Positions 11,153 through 18,869 of a stretch of DNA of 27,596 bases are shown here, in pieces (position 1 is the stretch's first letter; the number at the start of each line of letters is the position of its first letter). Source of the stretch: Firmicutes bacterium UBA3941. Lineage in GTDB: Bacteria > Bacillota > Clostridia > Caldicoprobacterales > UBA3941. Under the pieces are notes generated by a model that was not told the origin of the DNA, searched no databases, and worked only from the letters and a program-made list of their open reading frames with translations. Location of the stretch: assembly GCA_002385665.1 (NCBI GenBank), contig DGDX01000115.1, positions 13,266-40,861 on the forward strand. The letters are read 5' to 3'. A program made the translations under genes and the position numbers.

Positions 11153-12262
11153 TTAAATTTTCGTGACTCTGCCCCCGGATACCTCATATATCTCTTGATT
11201 ACTCCCAATATCACCCAATATATCCGGATAATCTGTCAGAGTCATAAAGGTTTGGACTTTATCAAAATATGTGAGCAATTGTTCCTGCCTGTATTTATCC
11301 AGTTCTGACAGGACATCGTCCAATAACAGGAGTGGGTATTCCCCAGTCTCCCGAAACATCATCTCAATTTCCGACAATTTTAGAGATAAAACGGCAGTAC
11401 GCTGCTGTCCTTGCGAACCAAATGTCCGTACATCCATATTGTCTATACTTATGGCTAGATCGTCTCTATGGCATCCCTTTCCGGTGCTACCCCGTTTTAT
11501 GTCTTCATCATGGCTTGACTCTAATATATATAAATAGTTTTCCTCTATTTCTTCTGCATGGGGTGAATTAAATCCTATAGAGGGCTCGTATAATACCTCC
11601 AAATCCTCATTGCTTGAAGATATTTCCTTATGAATCTTTCGGGCAATTTTCCCAATTTTATCAGTAAAATTCAATCTTTCCATTATGATATAGGTCCCTA
11701 CCCTGGCAATTTGTTCGTCCCATATAGGCAAAGTGCTTCTCAGGCTGATATTTTCATTGATATCCTTCAGAAGGTTATTTCTGTGGCTTAGGATTCTGTT
11801 ATACTGCTGCAGGCTATAGAAATATTGGGGTTTTATTTGGGATATTTCCATATCCATAAATCTTCTCCGCTCAGCCGGACTTCCTTTAACCAACTTCAAA
11901 TCTTCAGGCGAGAAGAGGACACCGTTTATATGTCCCATTAGTTCTCCTATTCTCTGAGCTGCCATGCCGTTTATATGAATTTTCTTATTCTCCTTAAGGC
12001 TTAAGGTAATCTCTATAAGACTGGGACCCTCCCTTTTTTCAACCATGGTTCTTATCATGGACTCCTTCTCACCTTGCAAAATAAGCTCCCTATCCCTGGG
12101 TGTTCTATGGGATCTACCGGTACATGATAAAAAGATAGACTCCAGGATATTGGTTTTACCTTGGGCGTTTCTACCTGAGATAATAATTAAATTAGAGTTG
12201 AAAGCCAACTCTAATTTACTGTAATTTCTATAATTTATCAGGCTCAATTCCCTTAAATACAA
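11153..12262 (-). CDS. recF: RecF DNA repair ATPase
   Basis: SMC-like ABC ATPase that acts with RecO and RecR to load RecA at single-strand gaps and stalled forks. The 369 residues match the family. Walker A GRNAQGKTN is at 30-38, the ABC signature region reads FGSQGQQRTAVLSLKLSE, and Walker B is LLLLDDVLSELD. The N-terminal LSLINYRNY is typical of RecF. It lies 6 bases after yaaA on the same strand, as in B. subtilis. Confidence 0.97.
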   Translation of the reverse strand: MYLRELSLINYRNYSKLELAFNSNLIIISGRNAQGKTNILESIFLSCTGRSHRTPRDRELILQGEKESMIRTMVEKREGPSLIEITLSLKENKKIHINGMAAQRIGELMGHINGVLFSPEDLKLVKGSPAERRRFMDMEISQIKPQYFYSLQQYNRILSHRNNLLKDINENISLRSTLPIWDEQIARVGTYIIMERLNFTDKIGKIARKIHKEISSSNEDLEVLYEPSIGFNSPHAEEIEENYLYILESSHDEDIKRGSTGKGCHRDDLAISIDNMDVRTFGSQGQQRTAVLSLKLSEIEMMFRETGEYPLLLLDDVLSELDKYRQEQLLTYFDKVQTFMTLTDYPDILGDIGSNQEIYEVSGGRVTKI

Positions 12263-12268
12263 CTTCCT

Positions 12269-12487
12269 TCATCCTTCCCTGATAACCAGGTATTCGTACC
12301 TATCCTCCAACAGAATCCTATCCCCATGGTATATTTTTTTACCCCTTCTGGTCTCCAGTTGACCATTTACCTTAACAAGACCTTCAGCTATCATCTCGTT
12401 AGCCCGGGAACCGGTATCGGCAATTCCAGCCCATTTTAAAAGCTGGTTCAGCTTTATAAACTCTGTTTTTATAACAATTTCTTCCAA
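12269..12487 (-). CDS. yaaA: YaaA-type S4-domain RNA-binding protein
   Basis: A 72-residue S4-like protein. The core LNQLLKWAGIADTGSRANEMIAEGLVKVNGQLETRRGKKI is the S4 RNA-binding fold, and GDRI completes it. The start is TTG at 12487, supported by GGAGG with a 7-base spacer. It lies between dnaN and recF exactly as the B. subtilis yaaA gene does. In related organisms the protein has been linked to ribosome or RNA binding; its precise role here is unknown. Spacing to recF is 6 bases, to dnaN 121 bases. Confidence 0.92.
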   Translation of the reverse strand: MEEIVIKTEFIKLNQLLKWAGIADTGSRANEMIAEGLVKVNGQLETRRGKKIYHGDRILLEDRYEYLVIREG

Positions 12488-12608
12488 AATTTTTCCTCCA
12501 CTTATTTTAATACTCTATAATAGCCATATTCCGTAACAGGCCTGATTTTATCGTAATCCAATTACAAAATTAATCTATTGTGACAATCCACTAGCCATTA
12601 CTATACTA

Positions 12609-13709
12609 TCACACATTTATCCTCACTGGCAATAAAAGGTAAGTAAAATTGTTACCTTCTACAGGTCTGAAAACACAGGGACTTATATTGGTTGTAAAAT
12701 CGATATATGAATCTTCACCCCTTATCCCCTTCAAAATATCCATAAAATATCTGGCATTGAAGGCGATGGTCAGTTCCTCTCCCTCCATTGAAATAGGCAC
12801 TTCTTCATGAGCCTTTCCCATCTCGGAATTGGAATTGATAATTAGCTTGTCTTCCCTTATATTGAGCTTTATCAGGTTGTTTTTTCCTTCCCTTGCCAAT
12901 ATAGAGGCCCTTTCAATGGCATCATAGAGTGTTCTGGCATCAAACCTAATACGGGTCCTGTAATCCTGGGGAATGATCTGGTTATAATTTATAAATTCCC
13001 CGCTAAGTAACCTGGATATAATCCGGGTGTAGCCCATATCAAAGAGTACATGCTTATCATCTATGGTAATGTTGATTTTTTCGTCGCTATTGTCTATTAT
13101 TCTGCTGACTTCATCAAGGGTTTTAGCCGGTATTATTGCATTTATTTCCTTTTGACTGTCTATGCTTCCCTTCCTTACTGCCAATCGATAACCATCCAAA
13201 CAAACCATATTTATATTACCTTCGCTTATTTCTACAAGAGCCCCGGTTAAGATGGGTCTTGTTTCATCCACAGCTGCCGCGAAGATGGTTGTCTGGATCA
13301 TTTCCTTAAGGAGACCCTGATCAATTTCAGTGGGATCCTTTTCATGGATATTCTCCAGATCCGGATATTCATCAGGATTTATTCCTTGAATCTCAAAAAG
13401 GGAGTTTTCTGCCCTTATAAGCACGAGATAGTTGTCAGTAACTTCGATATCGATTTGGCAATCGGGTAACTTTCGGATTATATCACCAAACAATCGGGAA
13501 GGTATAACGACAGAACCTTCCGAATGTATAGTGGCATCCAGGAAGCATTCTATACCTAGATCCAGATCATTGCCAATCAGTTTGAGTATTCCCTTATATG
13601 CCTTTAGAAAAATACCCTCCAGGATGGGATGGGTGGTTCTGGGGCTAATGGCTTTTTGGACTATACTGATGCTATCGGATAATTTTTTTTGCGTACATGT
13701 AAATTTCAT
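12609..13709 (-). CDS. dnaN: DNA polymerase III beta sliding clamp
   Basis: Ring-shaped processivity clamp that tethers DNA polymerase III and other replication and repair proteins to DNA. The 366 residues fit three repeated clamp domains. The recognisable start is MKFTCTQKKLSDSISIVQKAISPRTTHPILEG, an internal ETRPILTGALVE motif, and the C-terminal ending YLLLPVRINV. AGGAGG sits 7 bases before the ATG. It follows dnaA by 198 bases, a gap that holds part of oriC. Confidence 0.98.
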   Translation of the reverse strand: MKFTCTQKKLSDSISIVQKAISPRTTHPILEGIFLKAYKGILKLIGNDLDLGIECFLDATIHSEGSVVIPSRLFGDIIRKLPDCQIDIEVTDNYLVLIRAENSLFEIQGINPDEYPDLENIHEKDPTEIDQGLLKEMIQTTIFAAAVDETRPILTGALVEISEGNINMVCLDGYRLAVRKGSIDSQKEINAIIPAKTLDEVSRIIDNSDEKINITIDDKHVLFDMGYTRIISRLLSGEFINYNQIIPQDYRTRIRFDARTLYDAIERASILAREGKNNLIKLNIREDKLIINSNSEMGKAHEEVPISMEGEELTIAFNARYFMDILKGIRGEDSYIDFTTNISPCVFRPVEGNNFTYLLLPVRINV

Positions 13710-13731
13710 GTCATACCTCCTGCTTATGTTG

Positions 13732-13869
13732 AATATATATAATAATTTAGCAGTAATAGTAGTAGAGGCTGTGATTTTGTGAATTATGTCAAATTATTGT
13801 GCAAACCTCGAAAAAAGTATGTGGATAAGTGTGTGGAAGAATTAAAGTTTTTATTGGAAGTTATCCACA
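13732..13869. other. oriC unwinding element between dnaA and dnaN
   Basis: This segment holds two perfect DnaA boxes: TGTGGATAA at 13820-13828 and TTATCCACA at 13861-13869. Weaker boxes are at 13832-13840 (TGTGGAAGA, 7 of 9) and just downstream of the trios (TGTGAATTA). A triplet run at 13748-13765 reads TAG CAG TAA TAG TAG TAG on the plus strand. Read 3' to 5' this is GAT GAT GAT AAT GAC GAT, the form of the DnaA-trio element described for the B. subtilis basal unwinding system. An AT-only tract at 13733-13747 abuts it on the dnaN side. The order boxes, trios, AT-rich tract is that of the known unwinding region, so strand opening here is a well-supported inference. Confidence 0.8.
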
Positions 13870-13907
13870 GATCCTGTTTATAAGTATCTACAGCAAGACT
13901 ACACAGG

Positions 13908-15239
13908 TTATACCTCCTCCAATTCCTTTCGAATTTGACTTACGGTTTTGGATACCTCAGGGTCATTGGTTATGTCAGCGGAAATTTTATCGTAGGCATG
14001 GATGACAGTAGTATGATCCCGTCCCCCAAACTCCTCCCCTATCTTGGGCAGAGAAAGGTCTGTAAGTTCTCTGCATAGATACATAGCAACTTGACGAGGG
14101 TAGGATATGGCCCTATTTCTTTTCTTAGATTTAAAATCGTCTATCCTAATATTGTAGTAGTTTGAAACAACCTCCATTATCAATGTAGGTGTAATGACCC
14201 GAGGAGTATTGTTGGAGATAATATCCTTAAGAGCTTCATCGGCTATATCGATATCCAACCTGTTGTTGTTAAGGGTGGAATAGGCCAGAATTCGAATAAG
14301 GGCTCCCTCCAATTCCCTGATATTGGACTGAATACGTTGGGCGATAAATAACAGGATTTCATCATCCACCTGGATTTTTTCCTGTTCCGCTTTCTTTCTC
14401 AATATGGCTACCCTGGTTTCCAGATCCGGTGGCTGGATATCCGCAATAAGACCCCATTCGAATCTGGAACGAAGCCTGTCTTCCAGAGTGGGTATCTCCT
14501 TTGGTGGCCGATCGCTGGATATGATAATCTGTTTATTGGATTCATGGAGAGTATTGAAGGTATGGAAGAATTCCTCCTGGGTACTCTCCTTACCGGCTAT
14601 AAACTGAATATCATCCACCAAAAGGACATCAACATTCCGATATCTATTTCGAAATTCCACGTTCTTGTTGGTCTGAATTGATGTAATTAGCTCATTTGTA
14701 AACTTTTCCGAGGAAACATATAAAACTTTTGTCTGTGGGCTCTGGGAAAGTATATAGTGACCTATAGCATGCATCAGATGGGTTTTCCCCAGGCCTACAC
14801 CTCCATAAATAAACAAGGGATTGTAGGCGTTGGCCGGTGCCTCAGCTACCGCCAGACATGCCGCATGTGCAAACCTATTGCTATTACCAATAACAAAAGA
14901 ATCAAAGGTGTATTTGGAATTAAGGGCACCCCTGTCTGTGTCAGAACCATTCCCTTCGTCCTTGTCAGTATTTAGATATCTATCTGCTTCGTTGGGTAAG
15001 ACCAGAATAACGGAGTAATCTGTGGAAGAAACCTCCTTTAAGGCATTGACTAATAGATCCATATACCTTGATTCCAAAATACTCTTGGTAAAGTCATTGG
15101 GAACCATAAGGTAAAAATTATTGTCGATGATCGTCAAAGGCTCTATTGTTTTAATCCAGGTATTAAAGCTGACCTCAGTTAGTTCCAACTTAATAAAAGG
15201 CAGGGCATCATCCCATATCTTTTTTATTTTATGTAACAT
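13908..15239 (-). CDS. dnaA: chromosomal replication initiator DnaA
   Basis: AAA+ ATPase that binds DnaA boxes and opens oriC. The 443 residues comprise domain I ([29 protein letters not shown]), a short acidic linker near residues 90-105, and the AAA+ core. The core has Walker [10 protein letters not shown] (about 146-154), Walker [10 protein letters not shown] (about 205-213) and [10 protein letters not shown]. Domain IV carries the signature [15 protein letters not shown] (about 403-418). The ATG at 15239 is preferred: GGGAGG lies 8 bases upstream. A TTG directly before it and an ATG at 15275, upstream of the ribosome site, are in frame; the latter is unlikely. No clear SigA promoter could be assigned upstream. 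Confidence 0.98.
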   Translation of the reverse strand: MLHKIKKIWDDALPFIKLELTEVSFNTWIKTIEPLTIIDNNFYLMVPNDFTKSILESRYMDLLVNALKEVSSTDYSVILVLPNEADRYLNTDKDEGNGSDTDRGALNSKYTFDSFVIGNSNRFAHAACLAVAEAPANAYNPLFIYGGVGLGKTHLMHAIGHYILSQSPQTKVLYVSSEKFTNELITSIQTNKNVEFRNRYRNVDVLLVDDIQFIAGKESTQEEFFHTFNTLHESNKQIIISSDRPPKEIPTLEDRLRSRFEWGLIADIQPPDLETRVAILRKKAEQEKIQVDDEILLFIAQRIQSNIRELEGALIRILAYSTLNNNRLDIDIADEALKDIISNNTPRVITPTLIMEVVSNYYNIRIDDFKSKKRNRAISYPRQVAMYLCRELTDLSLPKIGEEFGGRDHTTVIHAYDKISADITNDPEVSKTVSQIRKELEEV

Positions 15240-15571
15240 CAAGGAAACCTCCCATATGATACCGTTATAATACATATTTTTACCAATTATTGCTTTTTAA
15301 AACCCGTAGCCCCTTGAAGCCTCTAAGGGAGTATTGTAACTTTGGTTTTCAATGCTAAAAATGCTTTAGGGTTGCTACTTAAACTATACCTACCCCATAT
15401 ATAACATATGGTTTTGTCTAGACTGTTTCATACCATATATTGCGCATGAAGTTCAGACATGGAGTCCTTTGGGGTGGAGATGCATTAATAATTGGTAAAT
15501 TATTATCAATAATTAAATCCAAATCAGATTTTGTATAAAATCAAGCATAATATCCCATAAAAATGTAAAAG

Positions 15572-15745
15572 TTATAAACAATATCAACACCCAAAAAAGC
15601 GGACTTTTTAACCAAAAAAGCGGAATGCATAAAAAGTTATACACAAAGTTATCCACAGAATGTGCATAACTTATAACCATTCCCTACTATTATAAATAGG
15701 AAGTTATCCACAGTAAAGATATAATATCAGATAATCTGTGGATAA
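15572..15745. other. oriC DnaA-box cluster upstream of dnaA
   Basis: The dnaA-rpmH gap (15240-16010) carries no gene and is the main origin region. Perfect boxes TTATCCACA are at 15649-15657 and 15704-15712, with an inverted perfect box at 15737-15745. Near-perfect boxes are TTATACACA at 15637-15645, TGTGCATAA at 15661-15669 and TTATAAACA at 15572-15580. A 13-base direct repeat, CCAAAAAAGCGGA, occurs at 15591-15603 and 15612-15624 (21-base period) beside the cluster. The flanks are very AT-rich. The side toward dnaA (15276-15540) shows only a small inverted repeat (CCCTT/AAGGG near 15313-15330). The side toward rpmH holds the rpmH promoter and untranslated leader. Together with the dnaA-dnaN element this makes a bipartite origin. 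Confidence 0.9.
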
Positions 15746-15767
15746 TCAATTGAATTTGTTGATTTTC

Positions 15768-15797
15768 TTGACATCAAAAGGATTGTTCGCTTATAAT
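15768..15797 (+). promoter_or_regulatory. SigA promoter of rpmH
   Basis: A perfect -35, TTGACA (15768-15773), and a perfect -10, TATAAT (15792-15797), are separated by 18 bases. This is the best match to a housekeeping promoter in the window. It points at rpmH and leaves a leader of about 205 bases. The -35 lies only 22 bases from the last DnaA box, so initiator binding and transcription could interfere with each other. Confidence 0.85.
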
Positions 15798-16010
15798 ACT
15801 ATAAGTAAGTCCTGCCACTGGCCGAATTGAAGAGTTTTGTGCACAATTACAGGATTTATTTATGCCTGCTTATGGATCGTTGATTATGTTAAGAAATATA
15901 CATATCAAAAATGTTTATTTCCTAACATATTAATCATAGGGAATGCTTATGCCATATGGAAATCCGATCTGTGATATTTGGCAAAAATATATAAAAGGAG
16001 GGATACCAAA

Positions 16011-16145
16011 ATGAAGAGAACATTTCAACCTAATAATAGACAGAGAAAAAAGGTACACGGTTTCAGGAAGAGGATGAGCACTAAAAATGGTAGAGCGGTG
16101 CTAAGAAGAAGGAGACTGAAAGGTAGAAAGAGATTATCAGCATAA
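16011..16145 (+). CDS. rpmH: 50S ribosomal protein L34
   Basis: A 44-residue basic protein of the large ribosomal subunit, [44 protein letters not shown], too short to have been flagged by length-based scans. It matches L34 end to end. AAAGGAGGGAT precedes the ATG with good spacing. It is the first gene to the right of oriC, followed by rnpA as in most bacteria. Confidence 0.97.
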   Translation: MKRTFQPNNRQRKKVHGFRKRMSTKNGRAVLRRRRLKGRKRLSA

Positions 16146-16146
16146 G

Positions 16147-16168
16147 GCCACTTCCTAGGTGGCTTTTT
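16147..16168 (+). terminator. attenuator-like hairpin after rpmH
   Basis: GCCAC (16147-16151) pairs with GTGGC (16159-16163), followed by five T residues, starting two bases past the rpmH stop. The stem is short, so partial termination is likely. That would yield more L34 than RnpA from the shared promoter. Confidence 0.6.
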
Positions 16169-16385
16169 CTACCTTATTGTAAATCCTGTATTGGTCTATG
16201 CGGGGCCCAGCGTAGTGTTTTCTACGGTCATTAGTGTAACCTATCCTTATATCTTACCTTAAGATATGTTGGCAGACTGGAGCAAGATTATTTATTCGTG
16301 ATCCTCATACCTATATGGATTTACCGGTTTAGCGAATTATCTTGTAACAAGTACCAGGAAATAATTCATAGCGAGAGGATAATAT

Positions 16386-16739
16386 GTGAACAAGAAGTAT
16401 CGGCTGAGAAAAAGGGCAGAATTTAGTTACACCTATAAGAGAGGAAAATCCCTTGCAAATTCTTGTTTGGTTTTGATATACAGAAAAAATGGATTGGATG
16501 TTTCCAGGGTGGGATTTTCCGTAAGTAAGAAGTATGGAAATGCCGTAGAGAGAAATAAGATCAAAAGAAGGCTGAGAGAAATATATAGGCATAGAATTAG
16601 CGAAATAAAATCGGGCTATGATCTTATTTTTGTGGTAAGGGTTGGGGCGAAGGGAGCAAGTTTTAAAAGGCTGGAAAACCAAATGGTAAATTTACTGAAA
16701 AGAGCAGTATTGTTTATTGATAGCGGAAAAAATAAATGA
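16386..16739 (+). CDS. rnpA: RNase P protein component
   Basis: Protein subunit of ribonuclease P, which with the M1-type RNA matures tRNA 5' ends. The 117 residues include the start [22 protein letters not shown] and the conserved arginine-rich motif [18 protein letters not shown] (RNKIKRR at about 57-63). The start is GTG at 16386, with GAGAGG a few bases upstream; an overlapping ATG one frame away stops at once. The stop overlaps the yidD start (ATGA), indicating coupling. A 240-base untranslated gap separates it from rpmH. Confidence 0.95.
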   Translation: MNKKYRLRKRAEFSYTYKRGKSLANSCLVLIYRKNGLDVSRVGFSVSKKYGNAVERNKIKRRLREIYRHRISEIKSGYDLIFVVRVGAKGASFKRLENQMVNLLKRAVLFIDSGKNK

Positions 16740-16945
16740 GAAAGTTTATAATAGATCTAATTAAATTATATCAAAGGTTTATATCGCCATTGTTCCCAAA
16801 CAGTTGTAGATTTTATCCCACCTGTTCTCATTACACTATATTAGCATTGGAAAAATACGGGGTCATGCGGGGCTTATGGAAGGCGATAAGGAGAATATCC
16901 AAGTGCCATCCGTTTCATCCAGGTGGTTATGATCCGTTGGTGTAG
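16736..16945 (+). CDS. yidD: YidD membrane protein insertion efficiency factor
   Basis: A 69-residue amphipathic inner-membrane-associated protein that assists YidC-dependent insertion. The hallmark [20 protein letters not shown] with C24 and C30, a third cysteine in the [14 protein letters not shown] ending, and the size all fit. It starts within the rnpA stop (4-base ATGA overlap) and precedes yidC, the conserved order. Confidence 0.95.
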   Translation: MRKFIIDLIKLYQRFISPLFPNSCRFYPTCSHYTILALEKYGVMRGLWKAIRRISKCHPFHPGGYDPLV

Positions 16946-17044
16946 TTATCTTAATTAAACGGGTAAGATGTTTTTTCCGAGTACAAATCCTAATAAAAGA
17001 TATGGTCTTAATTGGGCAAATATATTCCGGAGGTTAAAATAGGA

Positions 17045-17098
17045 ATGGAATTAACAGATAACAAATCGATAAAACAGGTGAAGAGGCAGGTGTTATAA
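17045..17098 (+). CDS. possible 17-codon leader ORF before yidC
   Basis: A GGAGGT at 17029-17034 lies 10 bases before an ATG that opens a 17-residue frame, MELTDNKSIKQVKRQVL. Its TAA ends one base before the yidC ATG. The ribosome site is stronger than the AGGTG used by yidC itself. It could be a translational-coupling or leader peptide, or a chance frame; no homology is recognised. Confidence 0.35.
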   Translation: MELTDNKSIKQVKRQVL

Positions 17099-17099
17099 T

Positions 17100-18083
17100 A
17101 TGTGGCAATCTCTGGTTGGTTTTCTTCAAACGATAATAACAGGAATTAACAGCGTCGTTGGTAATTATGGCGTATCAGTGGTTCTTTTTACTATATTAAC
17201 CCGCTTTGCATTATTGCCTCTTGACCTGAAAGCCAAGGCCTCAACTAAAAAGGTCGCTGAATTGAACCCAGAACTTCAAAAGATAAACGAAAAATATAAA
17301 AATGATCCTGACAAAAAGAATAAAAAAACTATGGAGCTATATCAGAAGCATGGAGTCAATCCCATGGGAGGATGTCTCCCCATGTTATTGCAATTACCCC
17401 TTATGTTTGCCATGTTTGCAGCACTTAGAGCAATCTCCAGTGCACAACTTGAGGTGTTCTATGTTGATCTTATAAAATATACAGACGGCTCTATCGGTCC
17501 CATTCTTGACAACTTTGTAAAGAGTATAGAAAGCTCTTCAGCTATAAAGCAAAGTGTTGGCGATATATTTACCAGTCTATTTAGCAATCCAGAAAATGAA
17601 CGCCTTATTACCCAATTGAGTGAAGTTGTTGGAAATGCCAATATGACAACTATTATAGATACTATCAAAAACATAAGTACAGCTCAGGCTCTTGATTTTC
17701 TTAAAACCTCCGAATCAAGTATTAGGTTTCTATGGATTAAGAATGTATGGATAGCGGATTCTCCACTAAGGGATATAATAGGTAGAACAATACCCTTTAT
17801 GGAAGGCGGATGGTCCGGAGCATGGAACGGCTTATTTATCCTGTCGGGATTGGCCGGACTCACATCCTATCTTCAGATGAAATTGGCCAACCCTGCCGGT
17901 GACAATAATCAGCAGACAAGAGGAATGGGAACAATTATGCCTATTATGTCGATTTGGTTTACTTCGATGTACACTTCAGCTTTCAGTATATATTGGGTAA
18001 CCAGCAATATATTCCAGATCGTACAACAACTAATCTATAACCGGATGAATCCTGAAGTAAAAACAGGCAAGGAAGGTGCATAG
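17100..18083 (+). CDS. yidC: YidC/Oxa1/SpoIIIJ membrane insertase
   Basis: Integral membrane insertase/chaperone placing proteins in the membrane with or without SecYEG. The 327 residues contain a first membrane segment (about 22-42) with the conserved R35 in TILTRFALLPLDLKAKAS, a cytoplasmic hairpin rich in Lys (45-85), GCLPMLLQLPLMFAMFAALR (91-110), and C-terminal segments at about 243-260 and 277-312. An extracytoplasmic insertion of roughly 85 residues (about 122-207) separates membrane segments 2 and 3, longer than in B. subtilis SpoIIIJ. No lipobox cysteine is visible at the N-terminus, unlike SpoIIIJ. khpB follows after 2 bases. Confidence 0.95.
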   Translation: MWQSLVGFLQTIITGINSVVGNYGVSVVLFTILTRFALLPLDLKAKASTKKVAELNPELQKINEKYKNDPDKKNKKTMELYQKHGVNPMGGCLPMLLQLPLMFAMFAALRAISSAQLEVFYVDLIKYTDGSIGPILDNFVKSIESSSAIKQSVGDIFTSLFSNPENERLITQLSEVVGNANMTTIIDTIKNISTAQALDFLKTSESSIRFLWIKNVWIADSPLRDIIGRTIPFMEGGWSGAWNGLFILSGLAGLTSYLQMKLANPAGDNNQQTRGMGTIMPIMSIWFTSMYTSAFSIYWVTSNIFQIVQQLIYNRMNPEVKTGKEGA

Positions 18084-18085
18084 AA

Positions 18086-18703
18086 ATGAAAAGCGTTGAG
18101 AGTAGTGGAAAGACCATTGATGAAGCCATTTTGATGGCAGTTGCACAATTAGGGGTACAGAGGGATAACTTGGATATCGAGATATTGGAAGAACCGGTAA
18201 GAGGTTTATTTGGGTTCATAGGGGGAAAGGACGCCAGGATTCGTGCAAGTATAAAGCAGACCATGGGAGATAAGGCAAAAGAATTTATCACAGGTCTATT
18301 AACCCATATGGGTGTTGAGGCGATTGCTGAAGTAAGTGAAACAAATGAAGTTATAAATATAGAGCTTAAGGGACAAAACATGGGCTTATTGATAGGCCAT
18401 AGGGGCGAAACTTTAGATGCCCTTCAATATCTGACCAGTCTGGTAATAAACAAGGATGGGCAAGAATATAAGAGGGTAGTTTTAGATACGGAGAATTACA
18501 GGCAAAAGAGGGAGGAAACCCTAAGGCGTTTAGCAAAAAGGTTGGGTTATAAGGTTTCCAAAACCCGTCGAAAAGTCACCTTGGAGCCAATGAATCCCTT
18601 TGAGAGAAGGATTATTCATGCAGCCCTTCAAAATGATAACTATGTAAGGACATACAGCGAAGGTGATGAGCCCTATAGAAGGGTTGTAATAACCTGTAAA
18701 TAG
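18086..18703 (+). CDS. khpB: KhpB/Jag RNA-binding protein
   Basis: Cytoplasmic RNA-binding protein (SpoIIIJ-associated protein, Jag). The 205 residues have the Jag N-terminal domain (SGKTIDEAILMAVAQLG ... GLFGFIGGKDARI, 7-53), a KH domain with the GHRG loop at 104-107, and an R3H domain with NPFERRIIHAAL (170-181). In Gram-positive relatives it partners with KhpA and influences cell elongation and division. It is translated 2 bases behind yidC. Downstream is a 166-base gap ending in a terminator. Confidence 0.95.
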   Translation: MKSVESSGKTIDEAILMAVAQLGVQRDNLDIEILEEPVRGLFGFIGGKDARIRASIKQTMGDKAKEFITGLLTHMGVEAIAEVSETNEVINIELKGQNMGLLIGHRGETLDALQYLTSLVINKDGQEYKRVVLDTENYRQKREETLRRLAKRLGYKVSKTRRKVTLEPMNPFERRIIHAALQNDNYVRTYSEGDEPYRRVVITCK

Positions 18704-18807
18704 ACAAAGAAGGTATCGGAGATCACGTTATTCAAATGATATGATGTCGATATAAAAATACATGTAGCTTCATTGGTAACTGTTAATTGTTTAATCTGAG
18801 AGAAAAT

Positions 18808-18842
18808 AGCCCAGTATAAATATACTGGGTTAAACTTTTTTT
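18808..18842 (+). terminator. intrinsic terminator just upstream of mnmE
   Basis: CCCAGTATA (18810-18818) pairs with TATACTGGG (18821-18829), extended by A-T and G-T pairs, followed by AAAC and seven T residues (18836-18842). It lies 27 bases before the mnmE ATG and about 105 past the khpB stop. It would end the rpmH-khpB transcript, but it also lies within any mnmE leader. Confidence 0.75.
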
Positions 18843-18869
18843 ATTTCCTGAAAAAGGGGAAGGATAGAT

